Below, piece by piece: positions 6,221-13,291 of a DNA stretch of 16,828 nt. Position 1 is the stretch's first letter. Every line of letters starts with the position of its first letter. Origin of the DNA: Bacillota bacterium (GTDB lineage: Bacteria > Bacillota > Clostridia > Christensenellales > Borkfalkiaceae); NCBI GenBank assembly GCA_003343995.1, contig QAKE01000054.1:1-16828 (forward strand), written 5' to 3'. The notes under the pieces were generated by a model. That model worked only from the letters and a program-made list of their open reading frames with translations. It did no database searches and was not told where the DNA came from. Position numbers and translations under genes: made by a program.

Positions 6221-6350
6221 AACGTTTCTCAGAAAGAAACTTTACCTGTTTCAAGTCACTGCGCCAGGCAATATCTTCCAGATTGGTCACCGTATGCCAC
6301 ACCTGCTCCAAAGGACAGGGAAGGAAAATGGTTCGTTTTAAAACAGACAT
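6168..6350 (-). pseudogene. truncated SRPBCC (polyketide cyclase-like) protein
   Basis: The N-terminus of an SRPBCC/Polyketide_cyc2-type ligand-binding protein. After the ATG at 6350 (GGAG upstream) it reads TIFLPCPLEQVWHTVTNLED, then WRSDLKQVKFLSEKRFVEYT. This matches the family's first helix-strand unit, including the conserved W-R-S-D-L and the FVEYT strand. Similarity stops at VEYT, around 6211, where a complete member (about 140-150 aa) would continue for another 90 residues. Instead the sequence switches to the start of the alpha/beta hydrolase in another frame, and the SRPBCC frame ends at 6168. It lies 4 nt after the DUF3795 stop. Confidence 0.65.
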
Positions 6351-6354
6351 AGTT

Positions 6355-6903
6355 TCACTCCTTTGCCGGCTTCTGGAACAATTTCAAGTGGATACCACGA
6401 TCGTCCGCAGCCGCTTGAAGAAGCCCCACAGCGGTTAAGGCCCGCTCTTTCGATGTTTGTTCCGTCTGATAGGAAAGGGAATTCATGACAGATTGCAAAG
6501 CATCCAATGGTAGGAGATAGACCGCTGTAGCAAAGAAGGTTTTGCGCCGTTCATCATTATAATGTGCCAAAAGATTGTCCAGAATGATTCTCTTCTTCCG
6601 CATCTGATCCAGATACGCGTCCAATCCCATTTCCCGCGCCCGAGTAATCTCTTGCTGTCGGTTTCGGTGCGGGACAAAGGAATCGTGTTTGTCAAAGTTC
6701 TCATAATGGTGGCAGGGATATTCCGGACATTCCCAGCAAAACTGGATGCCGCCCCGCTGAACAGAGCATCTGGCAATGGCACAGCTCTGGTTCCCCGTTC
6801 CGCCGCCACAGCCAGGACAGTAACCACCTAAGTGCATGACACACAGATCGCAGTTCAGTCCGCATAGGGAAAAGAGAGGCTCCTTGCGAGTAAAACCTTT
6901 CAT
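6355..6903 (-). CDS. DUF3795 domain protein
   Basis: A 182-aa protein with the DUF3795 signature: a Cys-rich N-terminal half beginning SLCGLNCDLCVMHLGGYCPG, followed by further cysteines at CAIARCSVQ and FCWECPEYPC. This is probably a zinc- or iron-sulfur-binding module. The rest is helical. The function of the family is unknown. The ATG at 6903 overlaps the upstream GyrI-like gene's stop by 4 nt (ATGA), with GGAGGGTGCT upstream. DUF3795 and GyrI-like genes are common neighbours in Clostridia, often under WYL/YafY regulators, as here. Confidence 0.9.
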   Translation of the reverse strand: MKGFTRKEPLFSLCGLNCDLCVMHLGGYCPGCGGGTGNQSCAIARCSVQRGGIQFCWECPEYPCHHYENFDKHDSFVPHRNRQQEITRAREMGLDAYLDQMRKKRIILDNLLAHYNDERRKTFFATAVYLLPLDALQSVMNSLSYQTEQTSKERALTAVGLLQAAADDRGIHLKLFQKPAKE

Positions 6904-7541
6904 AGCACCCTCCTCACGGGATGACGTATGACTGTTTTGAGACGTTCCGGTTTGCAGCGCCGCACATCACTGAGATAGATCTCGTGGTGGAACCGATTTT
7001 CCCCAAAGTCCGCCTCATAGTTCTGTGCTTTTCTGTATTTCTCCATGGCAGCCACAGTGGCGGGTTCCTCATCGTACGGACCAACGTGCATACACTGAAC
7101 GCACAGTCCCTCCTCCCAGGGAAAGAATTCCACCGCTGAGAAATCCTGCTGTTTCTTTTCTGTGGCCTCCCGGACAGCCCAGTCAAAGATCTCTTTCGTG
7201 ACGAATTCGGGCAGGCGGAGGAGGGAAATCCACTGAAAATTCTCCTTGTGGGCATAATCCACTCCCTGGATGCCGTCTTGCCGCCACAGGCCTTCCAGAG
7301 GCGGTACTACATAGTCGAAGTAGCCCTCCCATTTGTGTTTGCCCAGCTTACTCATTTTGATGGTAAATGCCACCGTATATAACAGACCAATTGCTTGTTT
7401 ATAAGCTCCGTCCTCTTCGTTTGGATCCCCTTTGCCGCGCACCGCCAGAAAATTCATGGCTGGCACCGTAACGATCCCCGGTGTTCGGGGTGGAAGATAG
7501 AATTCTTTATACTCTTTTTTGTAGTCAAAAGGCATAGTCAT
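6900..7541 (-). CDS. GyrI-like small-molecule-binding domain protein
   Basis: A 213-aa protein of the GyrI-like (SHS2/SOUL-superfamily) type used for small-ligand binding. It opens with FDYKKEYKEFYLPPRTPGIV and VPAMNFLAVRGKGDPNE, the usual full-length 'GyrI-like domain-containing protein' start. The motif LCVQCMHVGPYDEEPATV follows in the second half, and it ends in the HHEIYLSDVRRCKPERLKTV element. There is no DNA-binding domain, so it is the stand-alone ligand-binding form. ATG ACT ATG gives two possible starts; GGAGGAA precedes the first. The stop overlaps the DUF3795 start and the start overlaps the TfoX stop (ATGA). Confidence 0.9.
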   Translation of the reverse strand: MTMPFDYKKEYKEFYLPPRTPGIVTVPAMNFLAVRGKGDPNEEDGAYKQAIGLLYTVAFTIKMSKLGKHKWEGYFDYVVPPLEGLWRQDGIQGVDYAHKENFQWISLLRLPEFVTKEIFDWAVREATEKKQQDFSAVEFFPWEEGLCVQCMHVGPYDEEPATVAAMEKYRKAQNYEADFGENRFHHEIYLSDVRRCKPERLKTVIRHPVRRVL

Positions 7542-7860
7542 TTCCTCCGTTTTTTTAGCGGTTCCTGTTGTAAGGCTTCACAAGTAATGCGGACCAGCTC
7601 TGTCAGTGTCTCCGAATCTTCCACATCCTCCACCAAAAAGGAGTTCTTTGCTCCGTCATAGGGGGGTGCCTTGGGCAAGTGGGGAAATGCCAAATCGCCT
7701 GGGGATGTCACTTTTACAAAGAGTTGGTCGTTGCAGATGACAGCAAAAAAATTCCGTTACAATACAGACCATATTCGCCAAACATTTTTCGGCTGTGGAT
7801 GGTTCCGGCTTCCCGCAACTGTTCAGCCACATAGTCCACAAAGTCCTGATGAGATGCCAT
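7538..7860 (-). pseudogene. TfoX N-terminal domain protein, frameshifted
   Basis: Starts at ATG 7860, 2 nt after the WYL regulator's stop, reading FVDYVAEQLREAGTIHSRKM and then FGEYGLYCNGIFF, the classic TfoX_N opening. At the seven-A run 7745-7751 the frame is lost. The -1 frame continues perfectly as AVICNDQLFVKVTSPGDLAF, through HLPKAPPYDGAKNSFLVED and VRITCEALQQEPLKKRRK, to a TGA at 7538 that overlaps the GyrI-like start. One more base in the homopolymer would give a normal 107-aa protein. This is either a true frameshift or a homopolymer miscount. Stand-alone TfoX_N proteins are of unclear function; full-length TfoX regulates competence in gamma-proteobacteria. Confidence 0.8.
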
Positions 7861-7862
7861 GG

Positions 7863-8774
7863 TTACTTCCTCCCTTTATAACGCTGCGCCAGACGTTGTC
7901 CCAGAGACCCCAACTGTTCCCGCAACTCAGCCGGTTCCATCAACTCGGCAGCATCTCTGAAGGTGAGAATCCAGCTGAGTACACTGTCCTTGTCCGGAAA
8001 TCCCCCTGTAAATCGCAGTCTTCCATCCGGTTCTATGGTGAAACTGTCCGCGCCGTATTCCTCCACCAGCCGCCAGCGGCAGACTGGATCCAAAAGGACG
8101 GTTACTTGATACTTGAGCGGAAAGATCCGCTCAGGATCCAAGTTTGGCAGAGGTGCAGGACGCGGGAGAAACGGTTTCCCAGAGGAAATTTCCGTCATGC
8201 GACCCAGTTTGAATAAGCGGAAATCCTTCCGAAGCTGGCACCATCCCCATACATACCAGGCAGACCAGTGGAAGACCAGATAATAGGGCTCTATGATTCT
8301 TACAGATTCCTCCTTTGGGGAAAAATAGGAAAAATGAATTGTGTGGTGTTGTTCGATAGCTTCCTGAATCCGTTCGATCTTGGGCGGCAAGCTAGTTTTG
8401 TACCAGGAGGCAAGATCGATCAGCAGATGAGCGCCGCTCGGTACTAGCCCTCCCGTCCCAGCAGACAGCTTTTCCATCAGCTGCGCATAGCGCCGTGTCC
8501 CGCTGACACTGTCCAGACTGCGCAGTCCTGCCAGAATAGCCTGCATTTCCGGAGCGGTAAGCACCGTACGATCCACTCGGTACCCTTCCATGATAGAGAC
8601 ACCGCCGCCTGCCCCCTGGGTGGTGCAGATGGGAATGCCTGCCCGGCACAGAGTCTCCATATCTCGTTGGATGGTTCGGCGGGATACCTCAAACTGTTCC
8701 GCCAGTTCCGGGATTGTGACTTTTTCCCGCTGAAGGAGGATTGACAGAACGCCAATGAGCCGCTCCATTTTCAT
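7863..8774 (-). CDS. YafY-type HTH and WYL domain transcriptional regulator
   Basis: A 303-aa regulator. An N-terminal HTH_11 domain (residues 1-55, with VTIPELAEQFEVSRRTIQRD) is followed by a linker of about 75 aa, then a WYL domain at about 140-210 (HFSYFSPKEESVRIIEPYYL, then SAWYVWGWCQLRKDFRLFKL), and a C-terminal WCX-type extension (YQVTVLLDPVCRWRLVEEYG). WYL domains bind small ligands or nucleic acid and switch DNA binding. It heads the minus-strand operon down to 3859 and probably controls it. An inverted repeat at its promoter suggests autoregulation. MK or MKMER starts are both possible; I use ATG 8774, preceded by GGAAAGGA. Confidence 0.93.
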   Translation of the reverse strand: MKMERLIGVLSILLQREKVTIPELAEQFEVSRRTIQRDMETLCRAGIPICTTQGAGGGVSIMEGYRVDRTVLTAPEMQAILAGLRSLDSVSGTRRYAQLMEKLSAGTGGLVPSGAHLLIDLASWYKTSLPPKIERIQEAIEQHHTIHFSYFSPKEESVRIIEPYYLVFHWSAWYVWGWCQLRKDFRLFKLGRMTEISSGKPFLPRPAPLPNLDPERIFPLKYQVTVLLDPVCRWRLVEEYGADSFTIEPDGRLRFTGGFPDKDSVLSWILTFRDAAELMEPAELREQLGSLGQRLAQRYKGRK

Positions 8775-8805
8775 GGGTTTTCACCGTCCTTTCCCTTTTT
8801 TCTGT

Positions 8806-8844
8806 ATTATAGCATACGAACAGGACAACTGTCTGTCCTGTTCG
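8806..8844 (-). promoter_or_regulatory. promoter with 11-bp inverted-repeat operator for the WYL operon
   Basis: A perfect -10 box TATAAT lies at 8806-8811 on the minus strand, with an upstream TG (TGCTATAAT, extended -10). Directly upstream, 8817-8827 and 8834-8844 form a perfect 11-bp inverted repeat (CGAACAGGACA / TGTCCTGTTCG) with a 6-nt spacer. It covers the spacer and the -35 position, where the hexamer is poor (AGACAG at 17 bp). A dimeric repressor bound here would block RNA polymerase. The adjacent WYL regulator is the obvious candidate; this last point is inference. Confidence 0.75.
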
Positions 8845-8925
8845 TTTTCAAAACACAACGTTTTATTGTGCAAAAGAGATAGAAGGAAGCGGCAAAAAAC
8901 ACACCTCCGACGGACGACCTTTGCC

Positions 8926-9600
8926 TTATCTGTTCAGCAGCCATGCTATTCCGGCAGCCGTCCGCTCCACCGCGCGGTTGTAGTGATTGCCCGGGTTTTG
9001 CTGAAACACCGTATTGATCCCTTTTCTCCGATAGAACGTTTCGATCTCTTCCGTATTCTGCTGTACACTTTTCAGGATCGGATTGCGTGTTTTGCTCTCC
9101 TTGTCCCCCAGAGAAAAGTAGATGCAGTCCGGCCGGCGCCTTGGCTCGTGGAAAAAAATGTACTCCTTTATCCCGGGAAACCAGAGAGAACCGGAGACGC
9201 TGGCCACACGGGAAAACACATCTGTCTGATACATGGCATACACGGCGAACAGCCCGGCCAGGGAGTATCCAGCAATGCCGCGCCAACAAGGCGGTTGCGG
9301 AAGCTTTTTTTCTGCGGTCGGAAGGATCGTCTCGGTTAGGAGCCGAAGAAAATCGTCAGCTCCTCCAGTACAGGCCTGAGCGCTTTGGAATACGGGAGGG
9401 CTGTCCCAAGGAGCCATATCGTGATCCCAGTCTAAATCACTGATCGCCACCAGTGTGAATTCTGGGAGTTTCCTATTTTGTACAGCTTCAAAAATTCGCT
9501 GCCCCTCACCGGAGAAAGTATGGAGATAGATCACCGGAGCCTCCGGTTCGGCGCTTGAAAAAACAGATATGGTTTTTCCGCTTACAGTAAACGTATGCAT
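8926..9600 (-). CDS. alpha/beta hydrolase-fold esterase (IroE/Fes-like)
   Basis: A 224-aa esterase of the putative-esterase (Esterase_D / IroE-like) family. The N-terminal strand VIYLHTFSGEG is followed by the nucleophile motif GYSLAG (S113), the strand-turn SVSGSLWFPG, the acid region SLGDKES (D166) and GNHYN (H206). The size and SGSLWFPG element fit small periplasmic or cytosolic enterobactin-type esterases, but no signal peptide is present, so it acts in the cytoplasm on an unknown ester. A GGGGGAA ribosome binding site precedes ATG 9600. It has its own promoter and is transcribed divergently from the LytTR system. The 150 nt to the WYL gene's start hold that gene's promoter. Confidence 0.88.
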   Translation of the reverse strand: MHTFTVSGKTISVFSSAEPEAPVIYLHTFSGEGQRIFEAVQNRKLPEFTLVAISDLDWDHDMAPWDSPPVFQSAQACTGGADDFLRLLTETILPTAEKKLPQPPCWRGIAGYSLAGLFAVYAMYQTDVFSRVASVSGSLWFPGIKEYIFFHEPRRRPDCIYFSLGDKESKTRNPILKSVQQNTEEIETFYRRKGINTVFQQNPGNHYNRAVERTAAGIAWLLNR

Positions 9601-9656
9601 TGAGATTCCCCCGTCCTTCTATTGACCAATTATCGTGCTCTAACAAATCTGATTCT

Positions 9657-9685
9657 ATTGTACGGGAAAGAAATACGGTTTGCAA
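9657..9685 (-). promoter_or_regulatory. sigma-70-type promoter of the esterase gene
   Basis: On the minus strand TTGCAA (9680-9685) and TACAAT (9657-9662) are separated by exactly 17 bp, about 55 nt upstream of the esterase ATG. The boxes match 4/6 and 5/6 of the consensus. This looks like an ordinary constitutive promoter, in contrast to the -35-poor promoter on the other strand. Confidence 0.65.
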
Positions 9686-9800
9686 TAGAGAGGATCCCAC
9701 CTGATAGGAATCCGCGGCAACGAGGCGATTTGACAGTGAAGTGAAAGAATACAACCAATTCCTGTTGATTGGAACACGTGAATTTAAACAAGGAACTATA

Positions 9801-9866
9801 CCATTTCTGATGATTTTGCAGCAAATTTTGATTTTTATAGCGTTTTAAAGTGTTTTCCGGTATAAT
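9801..9866 (+). promoter_or_regulatory. putative LytTR operator and activator-type promoter of the two-component operon
   Basis: Two imperfect direct repeats, CCATTTCTGAT (9801-9811) and CAAATTTTGAT (9822-9832), lie at a 21-bp period. This is the spacing typical of LytTR binding sites (9-bp repeats with 12-bp spacer, two helical turns). A good -10 box TATAAT is at 9861-9866, and there is no recognisable -35 at 17-18 bp, as expected for an activator-dependent promoter. A second, nearly identical copy precedes the next operon at 11945-11976. Confidence 0.6.
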
Positions 9867-9906
9867 AATTCTAAATAAAATGTCCATAAAAAATGGAGGG
9901 GTAGTG

Positions 9907-10614
9907 GTGCAGATTGCCTTATGTGACGATAATCTTAATTTTCTCGTGCAGATGGAGAAACACTTGCACACCCTTTCCCAAATAAAAAGTGTGTCGGCCT
10001 TCTCCACTTTGGAAAGCTTCCTATTGTCGGTGGAAGAAGGGGCACAGTACGATGCCGTTTTGCTGGACATTCATTGGAATCAGACGCAAAACGGGATGGA
10101 TGTGGCAAAACAGCTTCTTCGTCTGTCTCCGCGTACCCAGATCATTTATGTCACCGGCTATGGAGACCGATTTGCCCAACAGATCTTTTTACAGGAATCC
10201 AATCTCAGTGGTTACCTTATCAAACCAGTGGATCCCACGCTGCTTTTGAGCAACCTGGAGAAGGTGGCCAAAACCAACGCAACAGCACCTCCTATGGTGA
10301 CAATTCTCAGCCAAGGCAAACCTATCACATTGTCGGTGGATGAGATTTTATACACGGAGAGCCAAGGTCACACCGTTCTCATTCATACCACTGAGGAAGT
10401 GATCTCCGCTTACCGGCGGCTGGACGATATCGAGCGGCTGTTGCCGAACGGATTTTTCCGATGCCACAAAAGTTATCTGGTCAATCTACGGCAGATTCGC
10501 CGGATTCAACAGCCTGATCTGCTTTTAAAAAGCGGCCATAAGGTGCCGGTGAGTCGTGCCAGATATGCCGAAACCAAAGCGGCCTATCTGAAATTCATCG
10601 GTCAGAGTTTTTAG
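9907..10614 (+). CDS. LytTR-family response regulator (AgrA/ComE-like)
   Basis: A 235-aa two-component response regulator. The receiver domain (about 1-120) has the acidic pair D7-D8, phospho-acceptor D54 (LLDIHW), T83 and K106 (LIKPVD). The LytTR DNA-binding domain (about 135-235) is recognised by DEILYTESQGHTVLIHTTEE, FFRCHKSYLVNLRQIRRI and PVSRARYAETKAAYL. Phosphorylated LytTR proteins bind paired direct repeats. The start is GTG 9907 (MQIALCDDN), 7 nt after GGAGG at 9895-9899, rather than the much longer frame that would overlap the -10 box. The histidine kinase gene follows 13 nt downstream. A candidate binding site precedes its own gene. Confidence 0.92.
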   Translation: MQIALCDDNLNFLVQMEKHLHTLSQIKSVSAFSTLESFLLSVEEGAQYDAVLLDIHWNQTQNGMDVAKQLLRLSPRTQIIYVTGYGDRFAQQIFLQESNLSGYLIKPVDPTLLLSNLEKVAKTNATAPPMVTILSQGKPITLSVDEILYTESQGHTVLIHTTEEVISAYRRLDDIERLLPNGFFRCHKSYLVNLRQIRRIQQPDLLLKSGHKVPVSRARYAETKAAYLKFIGQSF

Positions 10615-10627
10615 CGGAGGTGGTCCT

Positions 10628-11890
10628 GTGGAGCTGTTCCAAACCATTATGTTATCTTGGATTCTTCCCGCCGTGGTTTACGGTATTTTGGTTTTCTTTA
10701 TGTCGAGGCTGTTTCCGATCCGACTGAAATTATGGCAGCTGATCCTGATGGTGCTGTTTCTGCCTACCGGAAACTTCCCAAAGCTTATCTGGGGCCCATT
10801 TTCGCTCGTTTCAGGCATCGTCCGTGTGATTTTTATCCCTATTGGATTTGTCCTATATCCATTATTGATGTTTCGGGGCAGCGTATGGCGCCGATTGGCG
10901 GTAAACCTATCCTTGTTTGCCTGTCAAATGCTGGGAGAAATGACAGCAACCTCGCTTTTTATCGGTGTCAAGATGACAGAAACGATCGATATTTCTCGTG
11001 ATATTCTTCCCATTTTCATCCCTTATTCGCTGATCACTGTGAGTGTGGATGTTACCGCCAGCTACGCTGTGGTGTTCTTTGCCAAGGCGCTGGAATCCAA
11101 GCGATTCTCCCGTCTTTATATTCCTGCCTTTCTCTTTCCTTTAAGCCTGATGGGAATCTCCTATTCCAGTGTAACTCCGGTAGGCTCCTGGATATTTATC
11201 TTGAGTATTCTGTTGGGATGTGGCGCGTTGACCGCACTCATGTATCTGCTGGGATCGTTGGAAGAAAAACAGGTACTGGAAATTCAACTGCAGGAAACCC
11301 GCCACGCCATGGAACTGGAACAGGCTTATTACCGCAGTGTAGAGGAACAGCGGGAGAAGCTCTCCCTCATCCGCCACGATTTTAAAAATCAGCTTGCTTC
11401 CATCTCTGCGCTTCTTCAATTAGGAGAAGAACAGGAAGCCCGGCAAATGATCGGTTCTGTAAGCCAGACAATTGACGATACAAGAGAGGCCGTTTACTGT
11501 TCTATTCCTGTGATAAACGCTGTTCTTTCCGGAAAAGAACAGCGTTGTCGTGAAAAAGGAATCACACTTTCGGTGGATCTGACGCTTCCTCCGAATCTAA
11601 TGGTAGAGCCCCTCCATCTGTGCAGTATCTTCGGTAATCTTTTGGACAATGCCATCTGTGGGGTAGAGAGAGGAAAGACGGAGCAGCCGACCATCACTCT
11701 GCGTTCTTTGCAGGAGGGAGATTACCTGTTTTTAAAGGTCACGAATCCTTCCCCTCCGCCTCAGCCACCCCGGGAAGGAAGAGGCATTGGTACCCGTATT
11801 CTCCACGATCTGACTCAGCAATATGGCGGGGACTATCAAACCGAATACAAGGACGGCATCTTTACCGCTGTGGTCTGCCTGCTGGTATGA
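10628..11890 (+). CDS. GHKL-type sensor histidine kinase (AgrC-like)
   Basis: A 420-aa membrane histidine kinase of the HPK10 class. The N-terminal half (about 1-215) holds six likely transmembrane helices (for example WILPAVVYGILVFFMSRLF and IFILSILLGCGALTALMYLL). A coiled coil at about 215-245 leads to the dimerisation/phosphorylation helix with H250 (IRHDFKNQLASISALLQL). The GHKL ATPase has N341 (GNLLDNAI) and the G box GRGIGTRIL. There is no separate extracellular domain, so the signal is probably sensed in or at the membrane, as in AgrC. GTG 10628 follows GGAGG by 7 nt. No agrB-like peptidase or agrD-like peptide gene lies beside it, so its signal is unknown. Confidence 0.92.
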   Translation: MELFQTIMLSWILPAVVYGILVFFMSRLFPIRLKLWQLILMVLFLPTGNFPKLIWGPFSLVSGIVRVIFIPIGFVLYPLLMFRGSVWRRLAVNLSLFACQMLGEMTATSLFIGVKMTETIDISRDILPIFIPYSLITVSVDVTASYAVVFFAKALESKRFSRLYIPAFLFPLSLMGISYSSVTPVGSWIFILSILLGCGALTALMYLLGSLEEKQVLEIQLQETRHAMELEQAYYRSVEEQREKLSLIRHDFKNQLASISALLQLGEEQEARQMIGSVSQTIDDTREAVYCSIPVINAVLSGKEQRCREKGITLSVDLTLPPNLMVEPLHLCSIFGNLLDNAICGVERGKTEQPTITLRSLQEGDYLFLKVTNPSPPPQPPREGRGIGTRILHDLTQQYGGDYQTEYKDGIFTAVVCLLV

Positions 11891-11908
11891 GCCTTTAAAA
11901 CAGAACGC

Positions 11909-11943
11909 CCCCTGACCAGAAAATATCTGGTCAGGGGATTTTT
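11909..11943 (+). terminator. rho-independent terminator after the kinase gene
   Basis: A perfect 12-bp stem (CCCCTGACCAGA / TCTGGTCAGGGG, 11909-11920 and 11926-11937) with a 5-nt AAATA loop is followed by ATTTTTA. It ends the two-component operon 19 nt after the kinase stop and separates it from the next promoter. Confidence 0.9.
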
Positions 11944-11944
11944 A

Positions 11945-12011
11945 CCGTTTGTGATGATTTTGATGCCAATTTTGCTGGTCTTCCTACAAGTATGTCTCTT
12001 TCTGGCATAAT
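11945..12011 (+). promoter_or_regulatory. second putative LytTR operator and promoter, for the downstream envelope operon
   Basis: Direct repeats CCGTTTGTGAT (11945-11955) and CCAATTTTGCT (11966-11976) lie at 21-bp period. Over 33 bp this block matches the one at 9801-9833 at about 26 positions, including the uninterrupted core TGATGATTTTG. The distance from the second repeat to the -10 (CATAAT, 12006-12011) is within 1 bp of the first site, and again no -35 is seen. The conservation of both sequence and geometry argues for co-regulation by the LytTR regulator. Confidence 0.6.
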
Positions 12012-12063
12012 ATCTTGGGAATATTTTCGTTTGTCAAAAAGACGACCTAGGAGGTTTCGTGCA

Positions 12064-12926
12064 ATGGGAGAATGTACTTTTTACGAGTATAAGGAAGGAG
12101 ACTATCATTGTTCCCTGAGCAATCACGATATTGGGGACAACAATCACGTAAAAAATATTGCTGGGGAAACTGTGAGGCCTGTCCGGTTTATCAAAATGGG
12201 CAAAAAGCCGATTCGCATCGCGGGACCGAGGAATGTATCTATTACTGTTTTAAAGAAGGGGACTACTACTGCCAAAAAGCCTGCCGGTGTGTAAGCGAGT
12301 CCATGGTTCATTCCCATTGTCGGGGTACAAACTATCGGACCTGTCCTGTCTACTCGGACGGCGAATCCAGCAATCCCTCCACTCCGTCTACGCATCGGGA
12401 GCCATACGGTCAAACTCGGAGTGAACCCCGCCAAGACGGACGGGCTGTCACCGAAACCACTGAGCCAGATAAGCGGAAACCAGATCCTTCCGGGCCTGTT
12501 GGAACTGACGGCAAATCCAACAGCGAAACTATTCTGTCTGTTATTGGGCTAATTTTATTGGGGATCGGCAATTTTTTATGGAAACTCCTGAAGACGATCC
12601 CCCTCTGGACTCCGTATGCTGGTATCGTACTGCTGCTGGGTATGCTTACACCGGTGGGAGCTGCGGGCGCGGTTGCTTCTCCGCTGGGAGGGCTGATCGC
12701 TCTGGCTGTTCTACTCTATCCCGTGCTACACACCGTGTTGCTGTTGCGATGTAGGAAACGCACAAAACGGCACAAATACCGTCCGGTCTATATTGGTTTT
12801 TTCTTGTTTGTGCTGACCTTTCCGTTTACTTTGGGACTACCGGCTGTGGCATTCCAAATTGGCTGGCTGATTTGGGAGAACAAGCAGAAGAGGGCACAGA
12901 ACGCCAACGGAACAAACCGTCCGTAA
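12064..12926 (+). CDS. membrane protein with two Cys-rich (zinc-binding-like) repeats; frameshift at an A6 tract
   Basis: The start ATG 12064 (MGECTFYEYKEGDYHCSLSN) follows AGGAGG by 9 nt. At the six-A run 12150-12155 the frame closes, but the -1 frame continues KKYCWGNCEACPVYQNG through to 12926, giving 287 aa. The N-terminal part then has two tandem units of about 40 aa of the form EC-x-[FY]Y-x-[FY]-KEGDY-x-C ... C-x-G ... x2-CPVY, each with four or more cysteines, probably metal-binding. A Ser/Pro/Thr-rich linker follows (about 100-150), then four or five membrane helices (SVIGLILLGIGNFLWKLL, AGIVLLLGMLTPVGAAGAV, LIALAVLLYPVLHTVLLL, FFLFVLTFPFTLGLPAVAF). The tract fits A_AAA_AAT, a classic -1 slippery heptamer in the correct frame, so programmed or transcriptional slippage is possible as well as mutation. 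The family is unknown. Confidence 0.65.
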
Positions 12927-12937
12927 ACGGAGGGGAC

Positions 12938-13290
12938 ATGAGACGTATTGCGTCCTATACAGTGCGCCTTTTACAGAGGACGCCAAATTCTGCAACACCT
13001 GCGGAAGTGCGGTAACCAGTGAAAAATGGAGAATGACAAACCTACTGGCAAATCGGCCGTTTCAAGGGAAAATCCCCCTCTATGTCTGGCTGACATTAGC
13101 TGTGCTACTGGCAGTTGGGCTGTTCCAGTTTGTTCAACATATGTGTTACCAATCTTTAGACGCAGAGGCATATGTAATATTCTCTAAAAGAAAAAATATT
13201 ATCGTTGAAATAGAAACGGAATGGGGCGACGACGGATGGTATCTGACATGGATGAACGTGGGGTATGCCTGTGAAGAAAAGGAGGGATGA
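12938..13290 (+). CDS. zinc-ribbon single-span membrane protein, frameshifted near its start
   Basis: ATG 12938 lies just after CGGAGGGG, 11 nt past the previous stop. Its frame is lost within three codons, while the -1 frame from 12946 reads YCVLYSAPFTEDAKFCNTCG and on to a stop at 13290, about 117 aa if repaired by one base. The N-terminus is a zinc ribbon of the common form YC-x2-C...A-x-FC-x2-CG, but the second cysteine of the first knuckle is Tyr, so the metal site may be incomplete. One membrane helix follows (IPLYVWLTLAVLLAVGLFQF), then a short domain ending EWGDDGWYLTWMNVGYACEE. An alternative is a start at ATG 13033, which would leave out the ribbon. Confidence 0.55.
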
Positions 13291-13291
13291 A

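Noticed and set aside
9813..9830. 12-bp direct repeat of ATTTTG as the regulator's binding site
   Set aside because: The two ATTTTG hexamers at 12-bp spacing are real in both operators, but a 21-bp period of longer half-sites fits known LytTR sites better.
9850..9906. Upstream GTG start for the response regulator
   Set aside because: It would overlap the -10 box and lacks a ribosome binding site; the receiver domain starts naturally at 9907.
9630..10070. 146-aa minus-strand ORF between esterase and response regulator
   Set aside because: Overlaps the response regulator's receiver domain and both promoters; composition is not protein-like.
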